A stretch of DNA of 60,139 nt, from contig JACDFR010000019.1 in NCBI GenBank assembly GCA_013815685.1, forward strand, positions 1 to 60,139, read 5' to 3'. This DNA comes from Ramlibacter sp. (GTDB lineage Bacteria > Pseudomonadota > Gammaproteobacteria > Burkholderiales > Burkholderiaceae_C). Positions 35,894 through 45,297 of this stretch are shown one piece after another (position 1 is the stretch's first letter; every line of letters starts with the position of its first letter). A program made the position numbers and the translations under genes. A model generated the notes under the pieces. That model worked only from the letters and a program-made list of their open reading frames with translations, did not search any database and had not been told where the DNA came from.

Positions 35894-36415
35894 ATGCGAA
35901 TGATTTCATGTACACAAGAGCGGCACTCGGCACCGATTCTTGCTATTTTCAATGATGCCATCCTGAATTCCACGGCGTTGTATGACTACAAGCCCCGAAC
36001 CCTCGAAAGCATAGTCGGCTGGTTCAAGGTCAAGGAGCAGAACAGATTTCCGGTGGTGGGCGTTGAAGACGATGCCGGCGAGCTCCTGGGATTTGCGAGC
36101 TACGGGACTTTCCGGGCGTGGCCGGCGTACAAATACTCCGTCGAGCACTCGGTATACATTCGCCGCGACCACCGCGGAAGGGGTCTCGGATCGATGATCA
36201 TGCGGTCATTGATCGAAGAGGCACGCAAGCAGGGCTACCACATGATGGTGGGCGGCATCGACGTCAAGAACGAGGCGAGCATCCGGCTGCATACCCAGCT
36301 CGGCTTCACGCCATGCGGCATCGTGAAACAAGCGGGTTTCAAATTTGGTACGTGGCTGGATCTTGCCTTTTACCAGCTCATCTTCGACACGCCCGCGGAC
36401 CCGCACGACGATTGA
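35894..36415 (+). CDS. GNAT N-acetyltransferase (phosphinothricin-acetyltransferase-like)
   Basis: 173 residues from the ATG at 35894 with AGGAGA 6 bp upstream. The N-terminal part ILAIFNDAILNSTALYDYKP and WFKVKEQNRFPVVGVEDD is typical of the PAT/Pat subfamily, and motif A is RRDHRGRGLGSMIMRSLIEE, followed by VGGIDVKNEASIRLHTQLGF. Acetyl-CoA is the expected donor; the acceptor could be methionine derivatives or phosphinothricin-like amines. The 215 bp before it hold no evident gene. Confidence 0.9.
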   Translation: MRMISCTQERHSAPILAIFNDAILNSTALYDYKPRTLESIVGWFKVKEQNRFPVVGVEDDAGELLGFASYGTFRAWPAYKYSVEHSVYIRRDHRGRGLGSMIMRSLIEEARKQGYHMMVGGIDVKNEASIRLHTQLGFTPCGIVKQAGFKFGTWLDLAFYQLIFDTPADPHDD

Positions 36416-36532
36416 AGATGCCGGCACCGCATGCGGCGTGCATTCGCGCCGCGCACCCCTCGGCGCCGCGTATTCGCAGCAACGCCGAGTTGTATCATAA
36501 GAAATGAATTCAGACGACCTCAGGCTCCACCG

Positions 36533-37543
36533 ATGAACGTCCTGATCACCGGCGGCTGCGGCTTCCTGGGCGCGCGCCTCGCGGCGACTCTGCTGGCGCG
36601 CGCCAGCATGTCGCTGGCCGGCGCGCCGCCACGGCCGATTGAGATGATCACGCTGGCTGATCGCGCGCCGCCACCGGCTGAACTGGCCGCCGACCGCCGT
36701 GTTCGGTTTGCCGGCGGCGACCTGAATTCGCAGATCGCGAGCGGGGTCCTGCCCGGCATGGGTGCGGACCTGGTGTTCCACCTGGCGGCTGCCGTCAGCG
36801 GCGAGTGCGAGGCTGATTTCGACTTGGGGCTGCACAGCAACCTGGACGCCACTCGCGCCTTGCTGGACGGTTGCCGCGCGCTTGGCACACGGCCGGCCTT
36901 CGTCTTTGCGAGTTCGCTGGCGGTCTTCGGCAACCTGCCCGGCCAGCGGCTGGCCGAGCCGATCGAGGACTTCACGCTTCCCACGCCCCAAAGCAGCTAC
37001 GGCATCCAGAAATTCATCGGCGAGCAGCTGGTGGCCGATTACGGGCGCAAGGGTTTCATACGCGCACGCAGTGCGCGGCTGATGACCGTCAGCGTTCGGC
37101 CAGGCAAGCCCAACGGCGCAGCCTCGGGCTTCCTGTCCGGCATGATCCGCGAGCCGCTGGCGGGTGTGAGAGCGGCCTGCCCGGTGGCCGCCGGCACGCC
37201 GGTGGCGCTGTCCTCGCCGGCCCGCGCCATCGAAGGCCTCCTACGCGCGGCGGAGGCCAGCGACGCCGAATGGGGCCCGCTCACCGCCATCAACCTCCCC
37301 GCGCTGCGCACCAGCGTGGGCGAAATGGCGGCGGCCCTCGAGCAGGTGGCGGGCAAGCCGGCCACGGACCTGCTGGATTGGACCCCGGACCCGGCCGTCG
37401 AGCGGCTCGTCAGGACCTGGCCCGGCCATATGGAATTTGCCCGAGCGCGCGCGCTCGGCTTGCGCGCGGACGCGGACTTCGTCTCCGTGGTGCGCGACTA
37501 CATCCGCGAAAACGCCGGCGCCGTGAAGCTGCCGCTGCGGTGA
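36533..37543 (+). CDS. denD: D-erythronate dehydrogenase DenD
   Basis: 336 residues, an extended SDR: NVLITGGCGFLGARLA at the start, DLVFHLAAAVSGECE, FASSLAVFGNLPG and the YGIQKF catalytic Tyr-Lys. It clusters with otnK, otnC and otnI, which fixes the function as NAD-dependent oxidation of D-erythronate to 2-oxo-tetronate. Extended SDRs with this exact neighbourhood are DenD. It overlaps otnK by 4 bp. No transporter or regulator lies next to the operon. Confidence 0.88.
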   Translation: MNVLITGGCGFLGARLAATLLARASMSLAGAPPRPIEMITLADRAPPPAELAADRRVRFAGGDLNSQIASGVLPGMGADLVFHLAAAVSGECEADFDLGLHSNLDATRALLDGCRALGTRPAFVFASSLAVFGNLPGQRLAEPIEDFTLPTPQSSYGIQKFIGEQLVADYGRKGFIRARSARLMTVSVRPGKPNGAASGFLSGMIREPLAGVRAACPVAAGTPVALSSPARAIEGLLRAAEASDAEWGPLTAINLPALRTSVGEMAAALEQVAGKPATDLLDWTPDPAVERLVRTWPGHMEFARARALGLRADADFVSVVRDYIRENAGAVKLPLR

Positions 37544-38805
37544 AGCGCAATGTCCTTCTGGGCTGTATTGCCGACGACTTCACCGGCGCGACCGATCTCG
37601 CCAACAACCTGGTGCGCGGCGGCATGCGCGTGGTGCAGGTCATCGGCATACCGTCGCGGCCCCTGGACGTGCCGGCCGACGCCGTCGTGGTCGCGCTCAA
37701 GTCCCGCACGATAGCTCCCGCCGAGGCGCAAGCACAATCGCTGGAGGCGCTGCGCTGGCTCAAAGGACACGGTGCCGGCCAGATCTACTTCAAGTACTGC
37801 TCCACCTTCGACAGCACCGCGCAAGGCAACATCGGGCCGGTCACCGAGGCCTTGATGGATGCGCTGGGCACCGACTTCACCATTGCCACGCCAGCTTTCC
37901 CCGAGAACCAGCGCACCGTGTTCAAGGGCCACCTCTTCGTGGGCGATGTACTGCTCAGCGACTCGGGCATGCGCGATCATCCGCTGACCCCGATGACGGA
38001 TTCGAACCTCGTGCGGGTGCTGCAGGCGCAATGCCGCCGTAAGGTCGGCCTGATCGATTACCGGGCCGTGGCCCAGGGCGAGGCGGCAATACGCGCGCGC
38101 CTGGCGCAGCTTCGCACCGACGGGGTTGCCATCGCCATCGTCGATGCGCTGACCAACGAGGACCTGCTGCGCCTGGGCCCGGCCCTCAACGACATGCTCC
38201 TGTTGACTGCCGGCTCAGGGGTGGCGATCGGCTTGCCGCCGAACTTTGGCCTTGTCCCATCGGGCGCCAGCGCCACGCTGCCGGCCGCCGGCGGTGCCCG
38301 CGCCGTGGTGTCGGGCAGCTGCTCGCAGGCCACGCAGCGCCAGGTGCGGGCATTCGCCGCCGCCGGGTATCCGGCGTTCGCCGTGGACCCGCTTCGAGCT
38401 GCCTGCGGCGACGTGGTGGGCCAGGTGCTGGCCTGGGCGCGGCCGCTCTTGCCCGGTGGGCCCGTGCTGGCCTACTCGACGGCGCAGGCGCACGCCGTCA
38501 GGGCGGTGCAGGGCCGCCTGGGCGTGCAGGAGGCAGGCGAACTGGTCGAGCGGACCATGGCGCAGATCGCCTGCGGCCTGGTCGACCTGGGCGTGCGGCA
38601 ACTGGTGATCGCCGGCGGCGAGACATCGGGCGCCTGCGTTCAGGCGCTCGGCGTCGACCTGCTGCAGATCGGCCCGCAAATCGCCCCGGGCGTGCCGTGG
38701 TGCTGGGGCCGCGACGACGCGGGGCGGGCCCTGCACCTGGCACTGAAGTCGGGCAACTTCGGCGACGACGACTTTTTCGGCAAGGCCTTTACCATCCTGC
38801 AATGA
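37540..38805 (+). CDS. otnK: 3-oxo-tetronate kinase OtnK
   Basis: 421 residues from GTG 37540, inside the denD stop. N-terminal CIADDFTGATDLANNLVRGG, KYCSTFDSTAQGNIGPV and PAFPENQRTVFKGHLFVGDV match the four-carbon acid sugar kinase (DUF1537) N-terminal domain; GGETSGACVQALGVDLLQIG and SGNFGDDDFFGKA belong to its C-terminal nucleotide-binding domain. It phosphorylates 3-oxo-tetronate at O-4. Overlaps otnC by 4 bp, so translational coupling is likely. Confidence 0.92.
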   Translation: MKRNVLLGCIADDFTGATDLANNLVRGGMRVVQVIGIPSRPLDVPADAVVVALKSRTIAPAEAQAQSLEALRWLKGHGAGQIYFKYCSTFDSTAQGNIGPVTEALMDALGTDFTIATPAFPENQRTVFKGHLFVGDVLLSDSGMRDHPLTPMTDSNLVRVLQAQCRRKVGLIDYRAVAQGEAAIRARLAQLRTDGVAIAIVDALTNEDLLRLGPALNDMLLLTAGSGVAIGLPPNFGLVPSGASATLPAAGGARAVVSGSCSQATQRQVRAFAAAGYPAFAVDPLRAACGDVVGQVLAWARPLLPGGPVLAYSTAQAHAVRAVQGRLGVQEAGELVERTMAQIACGLVDLGVRQLVIAGGETSGACVQALGVDLLQIGPQIAPGVPWCWGRDDAGRALHLALKSGNFGDDDFFGKAFTILQ

Positions 38806-39464
38806 ACGAATCGCAAGCGCGAGAAGAAATCTGCAGGGTGGGCAAGAGCCTGTTCGAGCGCGGCCTTGCCCACGCGACCGCCGGCAATATCAGCGTGCGG
38901 CTGGAAGACGGCTTCCTCATCACGCCTACGGACGCCTGCCTCGGCTTTCTCGATCCCGCCTCGTTGGCGCACCTGGATGCCCAAGGCCGGCAGCTCTCCG
39001 GCGCGCCCGCCAGCAAGACGCTGGCCCTGCACCGTGCGATCTACGCCGCCGCCGCCCGCTTCGCGCCGCGCACGGGTTGCGTCATCCATACACACAGCAC
39101 GCACTGCGTCGCGCTCAGCCTCGACTGCCAGGAGCCTGAGCTGCTGGCGCCGATCACACCCTACTTCGTGATGAAGGTCGGGCACGTTCCCCTGATCGGC
39201 TACTGGCGCCCCGGTGCGCCGGCCGCGGCGGAAGAAGTTGCGCAGTTGATCGGGCACTACGGCGACAGCGGCCGGCCGATCCGCGCCGTGATGCTGCAGC
39301 GGCTGGGTCCCAACGTCTGGCACGACACGCCCGCCGCGGCCATGGCGGTGCTGGAAGAGCTGGAGGAAACCGCGCGGCTAACGCTGCTGGGCCCCAAGGC
39401 CTGGGAGCCGTTGACCGAATCCCAAATCGATGAGCTGCGCCGCACGTTCGGCGTCAGCTGGTGA
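38802..39464 (+). CDS. otnC: 3-oxo-tetronate 4-phosphate decarboxylase OtnC
   Basis: 220 residues of the class II aldolase/adducin family: LFERGLAHATAGNISVRLED, ASKTLALHRAIY and the metal-binding HTHSTHC, with a later His in GPNVWHDTPA. In this pathway the enzyme decarboxylates 3-oxo-tetronate 4-phosphate to dihydroxyacetone phosphate and CO2. The order denD-otnK-otnC-otnI fits. It starts within the otnK stop. Confidence 0.92.
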   Translation: MNESQAREEICRVGKSLFERGLAHATAGNISVRLEDGFLITPTDACLGFLDPASLAHLDAQGRQLSGAPASKTLALHRAIYAAAARFAPRTGCVIHTHSTHCVALSLDCQEPELLAPITPYFVMKVGHVPLIGYWRPGAPAAAEEVAQLIGHYGDSGRPIRAVMLQRLGPNVWHDTPAAAMAVLEELEETARLTLLGPKAWEPLTESQIDELRRTFGVSW

Positions 39465-39473
39465 GGAGCTGAC

Positions 39474-40304
39474 ATGCCGCAGTTCGCCGCCAACCTGTCG
39501 ATGCTCTACCCCGAGCTTGACTTCCTTGACCGTTTCGAAGCCGCCGCAGGCGATGGCTTCAGGGCGGTGGAATTCCTGTTCCCCTACGACCACGCGCCGC
39601 GCGAGCTGGCCGCCAGGCTCAAGGCCCACGGCTTGCAGCAGGTGCTGTTCAACATGCCGCCTGGCGACTGGGACAAGGGCGAGCGGGGCCTGGCTTGCCG
39701 GCCCGGCAGGGAAGACGAGTTTCGCGAAGGGGTAGGCCGGGCGATGGCCTATGCTGAAGCACTGGCTTGCCCCCGGGTCCACGTCATGGCGGGACAATTG
39801 CCGGCGGGCGCCGAGCGCGAGACGGTGCGGCCCACTTACGTGAGCAACCTGCGGTGGGCGGCCGAGCAGGCAAAGGCGCTCGGCGTGCAACTCATGATCG
39901 AGCCGATCAACACGCGCGATATTCCCGGCTTCTTCCTGAATCGCCAGGATCACGCCCACGAACTCATCGCCGAGATCGGCGCCGGCAATGTCAAGGTTCA
40001 GATGGACCTCTACCACTGCCAGATCGTCGAAGGCGACGTGGCGATGAAGATCCGCCAGTTCCTGCCCACCGGCCGGGTCGGCCACTTCCAGATTGCAGGT
40101 GTGCCCGACCGGCACGAACCAGGCGTGGGAGAGCTGAACTATCCGTACCTGTTCGAGGTGATCGACGAAGTTTCCCGGCAATGCGGCTGGGACGGCTGGG
40201 TCGGCTGCGAGTACCGGCCCGCGCGCGGGGCGCAGCCCGGGGGCACATCGGCGGGGCTCGATTGGTTCAAGCCCTGGCGTGAAGGCCTCAGCCCTGGCGC
40301 TTGA
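39474..40304 (+). CDS. otnI: 2-oxo-tetronate isomerase OtnI
   Basis: 276 residues of the Hyi/hydroxypyruvate-isomerase type TIM barrel: [64 protein letters not shown] and [20 protein letters not shown]. These contain the metal-binding Glu, Asp and His. The enzyme converts 2-oxo- to 3-oxo-tetronate, linking DenD to OtnK. It is 9 bp after otnC and its end overlaps the convergent DUF421 gene by 17 bp. Confidence 0.93.
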   Translation: MPQFAANLSMLYPELDFLDRFEAAAGDGFRAVEFLFPYDHAPRELAARLKAHGLQQVLFNMPPGDWDKGERGLACRPGREDEFREGVGRAMAYAEALACPRVHVMAGQLPAGAERETVRPTYVSNLRWAAEQAKALGVQLMIEPINTRDIPGFFLNRQDHAHELIAEIGAGNVKVQMDLYHCQIVEGDVAMKIRQFLPTGRVGHFQIAGVPDRHEPGVGELNYPYLFEVIDEVSRQCGWDGWVGCEYRPARGAQPGGTSAGLDWFKPWREGLSPGA

Positions 40305-40752
40305 GGATGCTGATGCTGCCGTCGGCCTCGAGAAAGGCGCAGCGCATGTTCTCCAGTTCGCAATCCGCCTCGCGCAGGGCCTGCTCCACATCCGCCGGCG
40401 GGACCCGCTGGCGCTTGATGACGTCCCGGTAGACCACGCCGTCCCGGCCGATCAGGGTCGGCTTGCCCTCCAGGACCGCGTCCACCCACTTGTTGCGCGC
40501 CGAAAGCCAGGCCGCGCCCATGTTCAGAAAGATCAGCGTGGCTGCAGCGATCAGTCCGCCCACCAGTGACTCATCGCCACCCGTCAGCGAGGCCGACACG
40601 GTCTCCGAGAGCAGCATCACCACGATCAGGTCGAATGGCGTGAACTGGCCGACCGTCCGCTTGCCGGAAAAGCGCACCATGACCATCAGGCAGACGTACA
40701 CCGCGATAGTGCGCAGGATGAATTCCCACCAGGGAAGCTGCAAGTCGAACAT
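40288..40752 (-). CDS. DUF421 (YetF-like) membrane protein
   Basis: 154 residues from the ATG at 40752. Three membrane segments near the N-terminus ([59 protein letters not shown]) and a cytoplasmic C-terminal alpha/beta domain ([20 protein letters not shown], then [20 protein letters not shown]) give the YetF/DUF421 pattern. Function of the family is unknown; some members matter in germination or stress. Overlaps otnI at the 3' end. Confidence 0.9.
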   Translation of the reverse strand: MFDLQLPWWEFILRTIAVYVCLMVMVRFSGKRTVGQFTPFDLIVVMLLSETVSASLTGGDESLVGGLIAAATLIFLNMGAAWLSARNKWVDAVLEGKPTLIGRDGVVYRDVIKRQRVPPADVEQALREADCELENMRCAFLEADGSISILKRQG

Positions 40753-40775
40753 TGAATTTGCCGATCGGCCAGCCG

Positions 40776-40967
40776 CTACACAGCCATGATGTCTTTGCCG
40801 TCCAGGAGCTGCTCCACCTTGGCCGCCGAGTTGCCCACTTCCACCACGGCAAGCATCAGCTGGGCTTCGCTGCAATCGAAACGCTTGCGCCACCAGCTGA
40901 CCTCGCGCGGATCATTGATGTCGATCAGGCCCCGGTCGGCGGGAACGGTTTCGAAGACGTAAGCCAT
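40776..40967 (-). CDS. DUF3606 protein
   Basis: 63 residues: VPADRGLIDINDPREVSWWR, then RFDCSEAQLMLAVVEVGNSA and VEQLLDG, which is the DUF3606 pattern of a small helical protein. Start chosen at the ATG at 40967; an ATG 11 codons upstream is possible. It lies 23 bp upstream of the DUF421 gene on the same strand and could share a transcript. Unknown function. Confidence 0.85.
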   Translation of the reverse strand: MAYVFETVPADRGLIDINDPREVSWWRKRFDCSEAQLMLAVVEVGNSAAKVEQLLDGKDIMAV

Positions 40968-41119
40968 GGTCTTGTGCTCCCATTCTTTTTTGGTACACAT
41001 GTATTGGGCGCTTTCCGCAGCGCTGGGCCTGACCGTCGATATCGAAACAAGCTGTAATCCGCTTCCTACCGCCAGCTACATTTTTCATAGCACCCGATGG
41101 GCGGCGTCGGCGCGCGAAA

Positions 41120-41905
41120 TCAGGCCAACCGCTTGATGAGTTCTGTGGCTGCGGCGGGCGCACGTTCCTTGGCGCCATTGATGAAGTAGATGAATACCTG
41201 GTGGGATGGGCTTTTGTCGGTCCAGGCGCGCGCGCCTTGCGACCATTGCTCGAGCGCCGCCCCCGGATAGCCGGTTTCCCGCTCGGGCTCGCTGCGCATG
41301 AGGCGGATGTACGCCAGATCCCCCTGCGCATCGATGATCGAGGGGAATTTGTCCGAGTCGGTGTGCACTGTCGTGCAGGCATAGCGCCGTGCGAGTTCCA
41401 GGTAGGCGGGGGTGTCGAAACTCGGATGCCGGACGTCGAGCACGTGGCGCAGCGCGATCCCGTCGACCTGCGCGGGCAGCAGCGCGAGAAAGGCCTCGAA
41501 ATCCCCGGGATCGAACTGCTTGGTGGGCATGAACTGCCATACCAGCGGCCCCAGCTTGCGGCCCAGCTCGCTGATGCCGCTGCCGACGAAGCGCTGGATC
41601 GATTCCCCCGCGCCCGCCAGCATTCGCCGGTTGGTGGCGAAACGGTTGGCCTTGAGCGAAAACACGAAATCGTCGGGCGTCTCGTCACGCCACTTGGCGA
41701 AGGTCGGCGGCTTGAAAGTGCTGTAGTAAGTGCCGTTGACCTCGATCGCGCTGAGCTGGCGGCTGGCGTAGTGCAGCTCCTTGCTATGCGGCAGGCCTTG
41801 CGGGAAGAAATTGTCGCGCCACGGCGCATAGGTCCAGCCGCCCACGCCCACACGGACGCGCCCACGCGGCCCATCGGCCATTCTCCTCGCTTGCGAATTG
41901 CCCAT
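41120..41905 (-). CDS. DUF72 protein
   Basis: 261 residues with DUF72 (YecE-like) TIM-barrel-like pattern: VRVGVGGWTYAPWRDNFFP, ALFRQLSAIEVNGTYYSTF-like segment here LSAIEVNGTYYSTFKPPTFA, VFSLKANRFATNRRMLAGAG, LVWQFMPTKQFDPGDFEAFL and VFIYFINGAKERAPAAATEL. Biochemical function is unknown. It diverges from the M20 peptidase gene at 41990, leaving an 84-bp shared promoter region. Confidence 0.92.
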   Translation of the reverse strand: MGNSQARRMADGPRGRVRVGVGGWTYAPWRDNFFPQGLPHSKELHYASRQLSAIEVNGTYYSTFKPPTFAKWRDETPDDFVFSLKANRFATNRRMLAGAGESIQRFVGSGISELGRKLGPLVWQFMPTKQFDPGDFEAFLALLPAQVDGIALRHVLDVRHPSFDTPAYLELARRYACTTVHTDSDKFPSIIDAQGDLAYIRLMRSEPERETGYPGAALEQWSQGARAWTDKSPSHQVFIYFINGAKERAPAAATELIKRLA

Positions 41906-41989
41906 CGATGCATCCCCAGGAACAACCGCACTCTAGCGCGACTTGTGGCCGCGGCGTAAAGTGGCTGTTTTGTCGCCACAGACACCGCC

Positions 41990-43477
41990 ATGAATGCACC
42001 TCTGCACCGCGAATTGCCCGCCGGCCTGCTCGACAGCACCGCAGCCCTGGCCCATGCCACCGAACAGTGGGATCGCGACATCGTCAAGCAGCTGACCGAC
42101 TACATCGCCATCCCGGCCAAGTCGCCCGGCTTCGACCGGGACTGGGAGCAGCATGGCTACCTGGAAACGGTGCTGCGCAACGCGGCGGCCTGGGTGGAAG
42201 CGCAAAAAGTTGAAGGTCTCACGCTCGAGATCGTGCGTCTGCCCGGGCGTACTCCTGTCCTGTTCTTCGAGATTCCGGCAACGCGCGCCGCCAGCCAGAA
42301 CCCGACGGCCGATTCGACTGTGCTGATGTACGGGCACCTGGACAAGCAGCCCGAGTTCTCCGGCTGGCGCAGCGATCTGGGACCGTGGACGCCCAAATAC
42401 GAGGACGGCAAGCTGTATGGCCGAGGTGGTGCGGACGACGGCTACGCCGTGTACGCCAGCATCGCCGCCGTGCAGGCGCTCAAGGCCCAGAAGGTCGCGC
42501 ATCCGCGAATCGTCGGCCTGATCGAGACTTGCGAGGAGTCCGGGTCGTACGATCTCTTGCCTTATGTGGACGCCTTGCGTCCGCGCCTGGGTGAAGTGGC
42601 CCTGGTGGTCTGCCTGGACTCGGGGGCCGGCAATTACGATCAGCTCTGGCTCACCACTTCCTTGCGCGGCCTGGCCGGCGGCACGCTGAAGGTGGAGGTG
42701 CTGACCGAAGGCGTGCACTCGGGCGACGCCTCGGGCCTGGTGCCTTCCAGCTTTCGCATCATGCGCCAGGTGCTGGACCGGCTGGAGGACAGCAAGAGCG
42801 GCCGTCTGCTGCCCGCGAGCTTTCACTGTGAGGTTCCTGCTGAACGGATGGCGCAGGCAAAGGCCACAGCCGCCATCCTGGGCGACACCGTGTACAAGCG
42901 ATTCCCCTGGGCCCATGCCGATTGCGGCGGCTCCGCCGCGTTCGCCCTGCCCACCACCACAGACCCGGTGCAGGCGTTGATCAGCCGAACCTGGACCCCG
43001 ACACTGTCGGTGACCGGGGCGGAAGGTTTTCCCGCGCTACAGGACGCAGGCAATGTGCTGCGGCCCTACACCGCTTTCAAGCTGTCGCTGCGGCTGCCGC
43101 CGCTGGTGGACGCGGCCCAGGCGGTGCAGGAGATGAAGGCGCTGCTGGAGGACAATGCCCCCTACCAGGCCAAGGTGACCTTCCAGAGCAGCGGCGGCGC
43201 CACCGGATGGAACGCGCCCGCCACGCAGCCCTGGTTCGAGCACGCGCTCAACCAGGCATCGCAGGCGCACTTCGGCGCGCCCTGCGGCTACATCGGCCAG
43301 GGCGGCACGATTCCACTCATGAAGTTGCTGAGTACCGGCTTTCCGCTGGCGCAGATGATGGTCTGCGGCGTGCTGGGGCCCAAGAGCAACGCGCACGGCC
43401 CCAACGAGTTTCTCCATGTGCCCTATGCGAAGAAGCTCACCGCGACGGCGGCGCAGGTGATCGCGCAGCTGCCTTGA
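41990..43477 (+). CDS. M20-family metallopeptidase
   Basis: 495 residues. The co-catalytic metal motifs are MYGHLDKQPEF (His/Asp), YGRGGADDGYAVYA (bridging Asp) and GLIETCEESGSYDLLPYVDA (catalytic Glu-Glu), then CLDSGAGNYDQLW and a dimerisation/lid domain, ending near GPKSNAHGPNEFLHV with the last metal His. The family covers dipeptidases and aminoacylases; specificity is not seen. No signal peptide, so cytoplasmic. Confidence 0.93.
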   Translation: MNAPLHRELPAGLLDSTAALAHATEQWDRDIVKQLTDYIAIPAKSPGFDRDWEQHGYLETVLRNAAAWVEAQKVEGLTLEIVRLPGRTPVLFFEIPATRAASQNPTADSTVLMYGHLDKQPEFSGWRSDLGPWTPKYEDGKLYGRGGADDGYAVYASIAAVQALKAQKVAHPRIVGLIETCEESGSYDLLPYVDALRPRLGEVALVVCLDSGAGNYDQLWLTTSLRGLAGGTLKVEVLTEGVHSGDASGLVPSSFRIMRQVLDRLEDSKSGRLLPASFHCEVPAERMAQAKATAAILGDTVYKRFPWAHADCGGSAAFALPTTTDPVQALISRTWTPTLSVTGAEGFPALQDAGNVLRPYTAFKLSLRLPPLVDAAQAVQEMKALLEDNAPYQAKVTFQSSGGATGWNAPATQPWFEHALNQASQAHFGAPCGYIGQGGTIPLMKLLSTGFPLAQMMVCGVLGPKSNAHGPNEFLHVPYAKKLTATAAQVIAQLP

Positions 43478-43609
43478 GTGCGGTTTATGAATTGCCGCAC
43501 GCAAAATCTGTGCAGCAGTTCACCGGGACTTTCGCCAGTCGCGATTGATCTACCGTTGGTCCGCCGCGGGCTTGCAACCGCGATGATGGCGCGCCATCAT
43601 CGCCCACCT

Positions 43610-44461
43610 ATGAGCCAAGCCGCCATCGAATCCACGCTTTCCACCTTCACCGCAAGCGACGGCGACAACCTCGCCATGCAGGACTGGCCGCTGCCCGACG
43701 GCGCGGCCCTGCGGGGTGTGGTCGTCCTCGTTCATGGCCTGGGCGAACACGCGGGCCGCTATGACCACGTGGCCCGGCGCCTGAACGGCTGGGGCTTTGC
43801 CGTGCGCGGCTACGACCACTACGGTCATGGCGAGTCGAATGGCAGGCGTGGGGCGCTCCCGACGCCAACCCGGCTGGTCGAGGACCTGGCGGACATCATC
43901 GAGGCCACCCGCGCGCGCGCCGGCAGAGGCGTCCCGGTCATCGTTCTGGGCCACAGCATGGGCGGGCTGGTGGCGGCCTACCTGGTGGCCCTGGGGCAGG
44001 TACAGGTCGAGGGGCTTGTCCTGTCCTCGCCCGCCCTGGATCCGGGGCTCAACACACTGCAGAAATTCCTGGTGGCCACGGTGCCGCGGATTGCGCCACA
44101 GCTGACCGTGGGCAACGGGGTAAATCCCAATTTGATATCGCACGACCCTGCCGTGGTCGCTGCCTACAAGGCCGATCCGCGGGTGCATGACCGTATCTGC
44201 GGCCGTCTCGCGCGCTTCATCGCCGACAACGGCCCGATGGTGGTTCGGCACGCGCCCCACTGGACGGTGCCCACGCTGCTGATGTATGCAGGCGCCGACA
44301 GGGTTGTGGATCCGGCCGGTAGCCGGGCCTTCGCGGCCGCCGCGCCGCAGCCGCTGGTGACGACCCACTGCTTCGACGGCTTGTTCCACGAGATCTTCAA
44401 CGAAGTGGAAAATGCCCAGGTTTTCCAGCGGCTGCGCCGCTGGCTGGACGAGCGCTTCTAA
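43610..44461 (+). CDS. Alpha/beta-hydrolase, monoacylglycerol-lipase-like
   Basis: 283 residues from the ATG at 43610; a longer start at 43478 lacks similarity. The cap-free lysophospholipase/MGL type motifs are VVLVHGLGEHAGRYDHVARR, GYDHYGHGESNGRRG, the nucleophile GHSMGGLVAAYLVA, YAGADRVVDPAGSRAF (Asp) and HCFDGLFHEIFNE (His). It likely cleaves monoacylglycerols or lysolipids. A small minus-strand frame overlaps its 3' end. Confidence 0.9.
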   Translation: MSQAAIESTLSTFTASDGDNLAMQDWPLPDGAALRGVVVLVHGLGEHAGRYDHVARRLNGWGFAVRGYDHYGHGESNGRRGALPTPTRLVEDLADIIEATRARAGRGVPVIVLGHSMGGLVAAYLVALGQVQVEGLVLSSPALDPGLNTLQKFLVATVPRIAPQLTVGNGVNPNLISHDPAVVAAYKADPRVHDRICGRLARFIADNGPMVVRHAPHWTVPTLLMYAGADRVVDPAGSRAFAAAAPQPLVTTHCFDGLFHEIFNEVENAQVFQRLRRWLDERF

Positions 44462-44573
44462 CGCGCCAACGCCCGTGCGGGCGAATACGCGGGCAATACA
44501 GCGCCGCGCCCGCCAGTACCACGGGCAGAAGCGATCCGTAGTTCAGCAGCGGCCACCTCAGGTTGCGGTTCAT
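44397..44573 (-). CDS. Small predicted membrane-like frame after rsmE
   Basis: 58 residues starting at an ATG that overlaps the rsmE stop (ATGA). The opening MNRNLRWPLLNYGSLLPVVL and AGAALYCPRIRPHG contains one hydrophobic stretch; the tail is basic and runs antisense into the hydrolase gene. Coupling to rsmE is the only support. It could be a genuine small protein truncated or extended by a frameshift, or chance. Confidence 0.3.
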   Translation of the reverse strand: MNRNLRWPLLNYGSLLPVVLAGAALYCPRIRPHGRWRVRSARPASGAAAGKPGHFPLR

Positions 44574-45286
44574 CGCCCCAGCGTAAGTGCCGCCAGTACC
44601 GCCACTGGCGCCGTCTCCGCGCGCAGTACCCGCGCACCCAGGCTCACCGGCAGGAAACCCTGCGCCAGCGCCGCCTGCTCTTCGTGCGTGGCAAGGCCGC
44701 CCTCCGGCCCGGAAAGGATCCATGCGGGTGTGCCGTTCCCGGCCGTCTCGCCAAGGCCCCGCGCCTGGGCCGACAAGGACAGCATCAGCCGCACGCCCGG
44801 CGCCGGTGGCAGGGCCAGCCACCGCGCCAACTCCATGACCTCGCCAATGGCGGGAACGCGATTGCGCCCGCATTGCTCGCACGCGGCGACCGCGATGCCT
44901 TGCCAATGCGCTCGCTTTCTGGCGGCACGCTCCCCGTTGAGCTTGAGCACGCTGCGCTCGGCCACCAGGGGCTGGATGCTCATCGCGCCGAGCTCGGCCG
45001 CTTTCTCGACCAGCCAGTCCATCCGCTCGTTGGCGGGCATGCTCACGGCCAGGTGGACCGCGCGCGCCGCCTCGCGCTCCAGCGGCAGGTGGGCCACGAT
45101 GCGCACCCGCACATCGCTTCGCCCCATGTGCTCGATCACAGCTTCGAATTCGCCGCCCGCGCCATTGAACAGCGTGATGGGGGCACCCGGCTGCAGCCGC
45201 AGCACTTGAACATGCCGCGCCGGGCCCGTGGGAAGCTCGAGGGCGTGGCCGGCGGACAGAGGCGTCGGGCAGTGGAACCGCGGCAT
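44570..45286 (-). CDS. rsmE: 16S rRNA m3U1498 methyltransferase RsmE
   Basis: 238 residues from the ATG at 45286; the longer open frame upstream is antisense/other-gene sequence. N-terminal PUA-like domain (MPRFHCPTPLSAGHALELPT, then ARHVQVLRLQPGAPITLFNG) and a C-terminal SPOUT trefoil knot (SGPEGGLATHEE, then SLGARVLRAETAPVAVLAAL) identify RsmE, which methylates N3 of U1498 in 16S rRNA. The amgK gene lies 11 bp upstream on the same strand. Confidence 0.95.
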   Translation of the reverse strand: MPRFHCPTPLSAGHALELPTGPARHVQVLRLQPGAPITLFNGAGGEFEAVIEHMGRSDVRVRIVAHLPLEREAARAVHLAVSMPANERMDWLVEKAAELGAMSIQPLVAERSVLKLNGERAARKRAHWQGIAVAACEQCGRNRVPAIGEVMELARWLALPPAPGVRLMLSLSAQARGLGETAGNGTPAWILSGPEGGLATHEEQAALAQGFLPVSLGARVLRAETAPVAVLAALTLGR

Positions 45287-45297
45287 CGCCGTCGCGC

